Below are positions 26,116-28,140 of a stretch of 28,140 nucleotides of DNA, piece by piece (position 1 is the stretch's first letter; each line of letters begins with the position of its first letter). A program made the position numbers and the translations under genes. The stretch spans positions 1 to 28,140 of the forward strand of contig JAFRMI010000033.1 in NCBI GenBank assembly GCA_017430765.1, written 5' to 3'. Origin of the DNA: Lachnospiraceae bacterium. Lineage in GTDB: Bacteria > Bacillota_A > Clostridia > Lachnospirales > Lachnospiraceae. Below the pieces are notes generated by a model. It saw nothing but the letters and a program-made list of their open reading frames with translations, did not search any database and was not told where the DNA came from.

Positions 26116-26145
26116 ATTATAACGAATCGATTTATTTTATGTCAA
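26116..26145 (-). promoter_or_regulatory. Strong sigma-A-type promoter reading into the 34-nt array and dehydrogenase
   Basis: Consensus TTGACA (26145-26140) and consensus TATAAT (26121-26116) are 18 nt apart on the minus strand. Transcription would start near 26109, cross all eight 34-nt units and reach the dehydrogenase ATG after about 340 nt. Confidence 0.75.
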
Positions 26146-26246
26146 TCTGCGTTGACCCTTGCCTGATTGAATTCTCAGATTGATACAAGTATTTACGGTA
26201 GAGACCAGAAATTGGGTAAAGTGGTCATTCGCAATCCGCTACACCC

Positions 26247-26480
26247 CTGCTGAAACAGCAGTACCTTTAACAGATGGTTTTCGAAAAGGATGTGGCAGGA
26301 TGGTGGCTTTTACTTCTGCTGAAACAACAGTCTCTTTAACCAAAAGCCTTGGAAATAATGTCGTGAGATAGTGGTTTTTACTCCTGCTGAAACAACAGTC
26401 CCTTTAACCGAAGGCTTCGGAAAGTCTGTCGTGAGACGGTAGTTTTTACTCCTGTTGAAACAGCAGTCTCTTTACCTTAT
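26247..26480. repeat. 68-nt tandem repeat with short hairpins, about 3.5 copies
   Basis: Units start at 26247 (69 nt), 26316, 26384 and 26452 (partial). Each opens with a 6-bp hairpin, CTGCTG-AAA-CAGCAG in unit 1 and single-base variants in the others, followed by a YCTTTAAC segment. The array lies about 90 nt beyond the stop of the hypothetical nuclease-like gene, so it may be its 3' untranslated region. No gene is seen here. Confidence 0.88.
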
Positions 26481-26568
26481 GAAAGCTTCTAAGCTATCAA
26501 TAGCTGTCGCACTGCGGCATCTTTCTTAATTCTTCTTGTATAGTGACGACATGAAGGCTTATGAACAA

Positions 26569-27381
26569 TCAATACAAATCATCGACAGTCACACCAAAGA
26601 AGGTAGAGATAACTGCCTGAACCATCGTCGAACTCAGCATCAATGTACTCATCTCAGTCGTGATGATGAGGTTGACTCCAAGTATGTAGCCCGCACTCTT
26701 GTATTGCTGGATTTTCCTGATAGCAGAAGCGGCATAATCCGGATCGTCCATTTTTCCGAAATGTTCCCATATGATGATATCTCCGGTGATTGGGTGTTTG
26801 ATTCTGAAATCGGGATGGTAAATCTGGGTCCCTACGTAAAGAGTCTCCTCATAGTGAAAAGGAATTCCGCATCGTGTCAATTCGGTGGCAATCATATCTT
26901 CTGCTTTTGATCGAACCATGAGGCCGGCTGCGGAGCGAATGGTTCGGTTCTCAGGATGGGGAGGGGAGGATGGAAATGGCTCTTTTTTCCATGCAAGCAG
27001 TTCATCCGGCAAGGCTTTTTCTTCGGCACCGGACAAGAGAGACAAGCGCGGCAACTGTTTTGACATTGAGTTTGTTGCGCCGCATTTTTGGGCTTCTTTT
27101 ATAAATCGGCGGAGATTTTTTATCTGTTTTGTGGTCTCCTGCAGGCGTATATAACAGAACGTTTTTTTGGCCAGCTTGGTGGCTAGAGTACGTTCAGATT
27201 TCGGAAGGAATTTTCGCGTGTGTTTGCCGGAAAGAGAGCTGAGAATGAACCATTTAGTTTTTTTCCCGTTCTTGTTGCAGGAAAGAAAGCCCTCCGGACC
27301 TTGCGCAACCTGCTTTTGATAATAGGATTTACGTCGTTCGAGTTCTTTTAGATGCTGTTCCGCTATTTCCAATAATGTCAT
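26569..27381 (-). CDS. Hypothetical protein with PD-(D/E)XK nuclease-like C-terminus
   Basis: A 270-residue protein with no certain family assignment. Residues 1-100 are basic and helical with a charged coiled segment, possibly nucleic-acid binding. The C-terminal half has a pattern recalling PD-(D/E)XK endonucleases: SKAE with E161, YHPDF with D191, then a hydrophobic strand ending WEH with E206; the usual ExK lysine is replaced (E206-H-F), though K210 is near. No signal peptide or membrane helix is seen. AGAGGTG is about 9 nt before the ATG. The start overlaps the stop of an upstream repeat-coded frame by TAATG. The gene is lower in GC than the housekeeping genes and flanked by repeat arrays on both sides, which suggests horizontal transfer or a mobile or repeat-associated function. 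That is inference. Confidence 0.75.
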   Translation of the reverse strand: MTLLEIAEQHLKELERRKSYYQKQVAQGPEGFLSCNKNGKKTKWFILSSLSGKHTRKFLPKSERTLATKLAKKTFCYIRLQETTKQIKNLRRFIKEAQKCGATNSMSKQLPRLSLLSGAEEKALPDELLAWKKEPFPSSPPHPENRTIRSAAGLMVRSKAEDMIATELTRCGIPFHYEETLYVGTQIYHPDFRIKHPITGDIIIWEHFGKMDDPDYAASAIRKIQQYKSAGYILGVNLIITTEMSTLMLSSTMVQAVISTFFGVTVDDLY

Positions 27382-27647
27382 TAGGCACGCACCTCTGTGT
27401 TATGCAGGCTTTGGGGACGCTTTAAGAATTGCGACATTGTTTCTTCTGTGATCGATGGCACAGTCACTGTTTCTTCTGTGACCGATGGCACAGTCATTGT
27501 TTCTTCTGTGACCGATGGCGCAGTCATTGTTTCTTTTGTGACCGATGGCGCAGTCACTGTTTCTTTTGTGACCGATGGCGCAGTCATTGTTCTTCTGTGA
27601 CCGATGGCGCAGTCATTGTTTCTTTTGTGACCGATGGCACAGTTCAT
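27381..27647 (-). other. Doubtful 88-codon frame of decapeptide repeats before the nuclease-like gene
   Basis: The 30-nt array can be read on the minus strand as repeated T-M/V-T-A/V-P-S-V-T-K/E-E. The frame ends with TAA sharing bases with the ATG of the next gene. Against a real gene: no ribosome site before its ATG, and a one-base deletion in one unit means the first two units are read in a different frame from the rest. It may be a coupling leader or chance. Confidence 0.25.
27438..27647. repeat. 30-nt tandem repeat array, 7 units
   Basis: Units start at 27438, 27468, 27498, 27528, 27558, 27588 (29 nt, one T lost) and 27617. Consensus segments are TGTTTCTTYTGTGACCGATG and GCRCAGTCAY. Identity between units is very high, indicating recent expansion. 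The array ends 57 nt upstream of the nuclease-like gene. The gap 27382-28140 holds this array, the 70-nt and 20-nt arrays, a promoter candidate and no firm gene. Confidence 0.95.
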
Positions 27648-27651
27648 CTGA

Positions 27652-27830
27652 GTTGGTTGTATATAGACGGTAGAGCATTGGTGTCACATCAAACACGACC
27701 GAACCATCCGCCGTGTTCAGTGTTGGTTGTACTTAGGCGGTAGAACATCGGTGTCGTATCAAACCCGACCGGACCATCCGCCGTGTTCAGTGTTGGTTGT
27801 ACTTACGCGGTAGAGCATCGGTGTCAGATG
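27652..27830. repeat. 70-nt tandem repeat, about 2.5 copies
   Basis: Units start at 27652, 27722 and 27792, exactly 70 nt apart, each opening GTTGGTTGTA and the full ones closing CATCCGCCGTGTTCAGT. The third is truncated near 27830, next to a promoter candidate. Confidence 0.9.
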
Positions 27831-27835
27831 GACGA

Positions 27836-27864
27836 ATCTTACACTTGTCAATGTGCAAAGTCAA
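27836..27864 (-). promoter_or_regulatory. Candidate promoter for the nuclease-like gene
   Basis: Minus-strand TTGACT (27864-27859) and TAAGAT (27841-27836) are 17 nt apart. The transcript would cross the 70-nt and 30-nt arrays, giving a leader of about 450 nt before the gene. Confidence 0.45.
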
Positions 27865-27961
27865 TGTCCTTCGTGAAACATCATAAGATATTTGCATAAG
27901 TTCATAAGATATTTTTATTTTTATATAAAAATCTTTCACAGTGAGAAGTCCTTGAGCTGAG

Positions 27962-28103
27962 TTGTAATCCGAGGTGCCAGTTTGTAATGCGAGATTCTTG
28001 TTTGTAAATTGAAAACTGCATATTTGTAAACGAAACGCCAGTTTTGTACGCCAGACGCCAGTTTTGTAAGCGAGATGCTGCGCTTGTAAACGAAACGCAA
28101 CCT
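27962..28103 (+). repeat. 20-nt iteron-like direct repeats, 7 units, at the window edge
   Basis: TTGTAA-type boxes start at 27962, 27982, 28002, 28024, 28044, 28064 and 28084, i.e. spaced 20 nt with a single 22-nt step, about two helical turns. The fuller units read roughly TTGTAARCGARAYGCCAGTT. All point the same way. A TATGAT (28126-28131) follows, which could be the -10 box of a rightward gene beyond the window. Such helically phased repeats occur at IS21/Tn7-type transposon ends and in iteron origins; which applies is undecided. Confidence 0.75.
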
Positions 28104-28140
28104 GTTCACAGCCGCTTTTTTCGTGTATGATAGCTTTGAC

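Overview
The window looks like a chromosomal segment of a fairly GC-rich Clostridia member, most likely Lachnospiraceae. This is inferred from strong AGGAGG-type ribosome binding sites, TTGACA/TATAAT promoters, the AddAB (not RecBCD) recombination nuclease with an iron-sulfur AddB, a ROK repressor beside a ChvE-type sugar ABC transporter, and a BlaI/MecI-family regulator. No rRNA, tRNA, CRISPR array or complete insertion sequence was found.

Left part (1-9.6 kb): a seven-gene sugar uptake and catabolism locus, all on the minus strand. Its order of transcription is ROK repressor, sugar-binding lipoprotein (chvE), ABC ATPase (mmsA), permease (mmsB), xylulokinase-type kinase (xylB), L-fucose isomerase-family enzyme, and a DUF4867 protein. 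Control signals are visible: a promoter before chvE with a perfect 10-bp inverted repeat just downstream, a cre-like palindrome further upstream, a strong hairpin after chvE, and two hairpins before the last gene. The likely route is sugar import, aldose-ketose isomerisation and phosphorylation. The substrate cannot be fixed from the sequence.

Middle part (9.8-22.9 kb): housekeeping genes. On the minus strand are a SEC-C-tagged methionine aminopeptidase and a membrane-anchored cell-wall amidase in one operon. Then come nudC (plus), a small membrane coiled-coil protein (minus), a BlaI/MecI-type regulator (plus) with a clear promoter, palindrome and terminator, and asnS-addB-addA (minus).

Right part (22.9-28.1 kb): a gene-poor, repeat-rich zone. 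It holds only a PflX-like radical SAM protein, a D-2-hydroxyacid dehydrogenase and a PD-(D/E)XK-like hypothetical protein, all on the minus strand. These are separated by seven different tandem-repeat families with periods 114, 82, 34, 68, 30, 70 and 20 nt. The last 2 kb is visibly more AT-rich. The 20-nt array at the right edge resembles iterons or transposase-binding sites at a mobile-element end. This zone is the most unusual part of the window. A separate dispersed element (copies at 3-134 and 14201-14265) sits downstream of two minus-strand operons and carries a terminator-like end.
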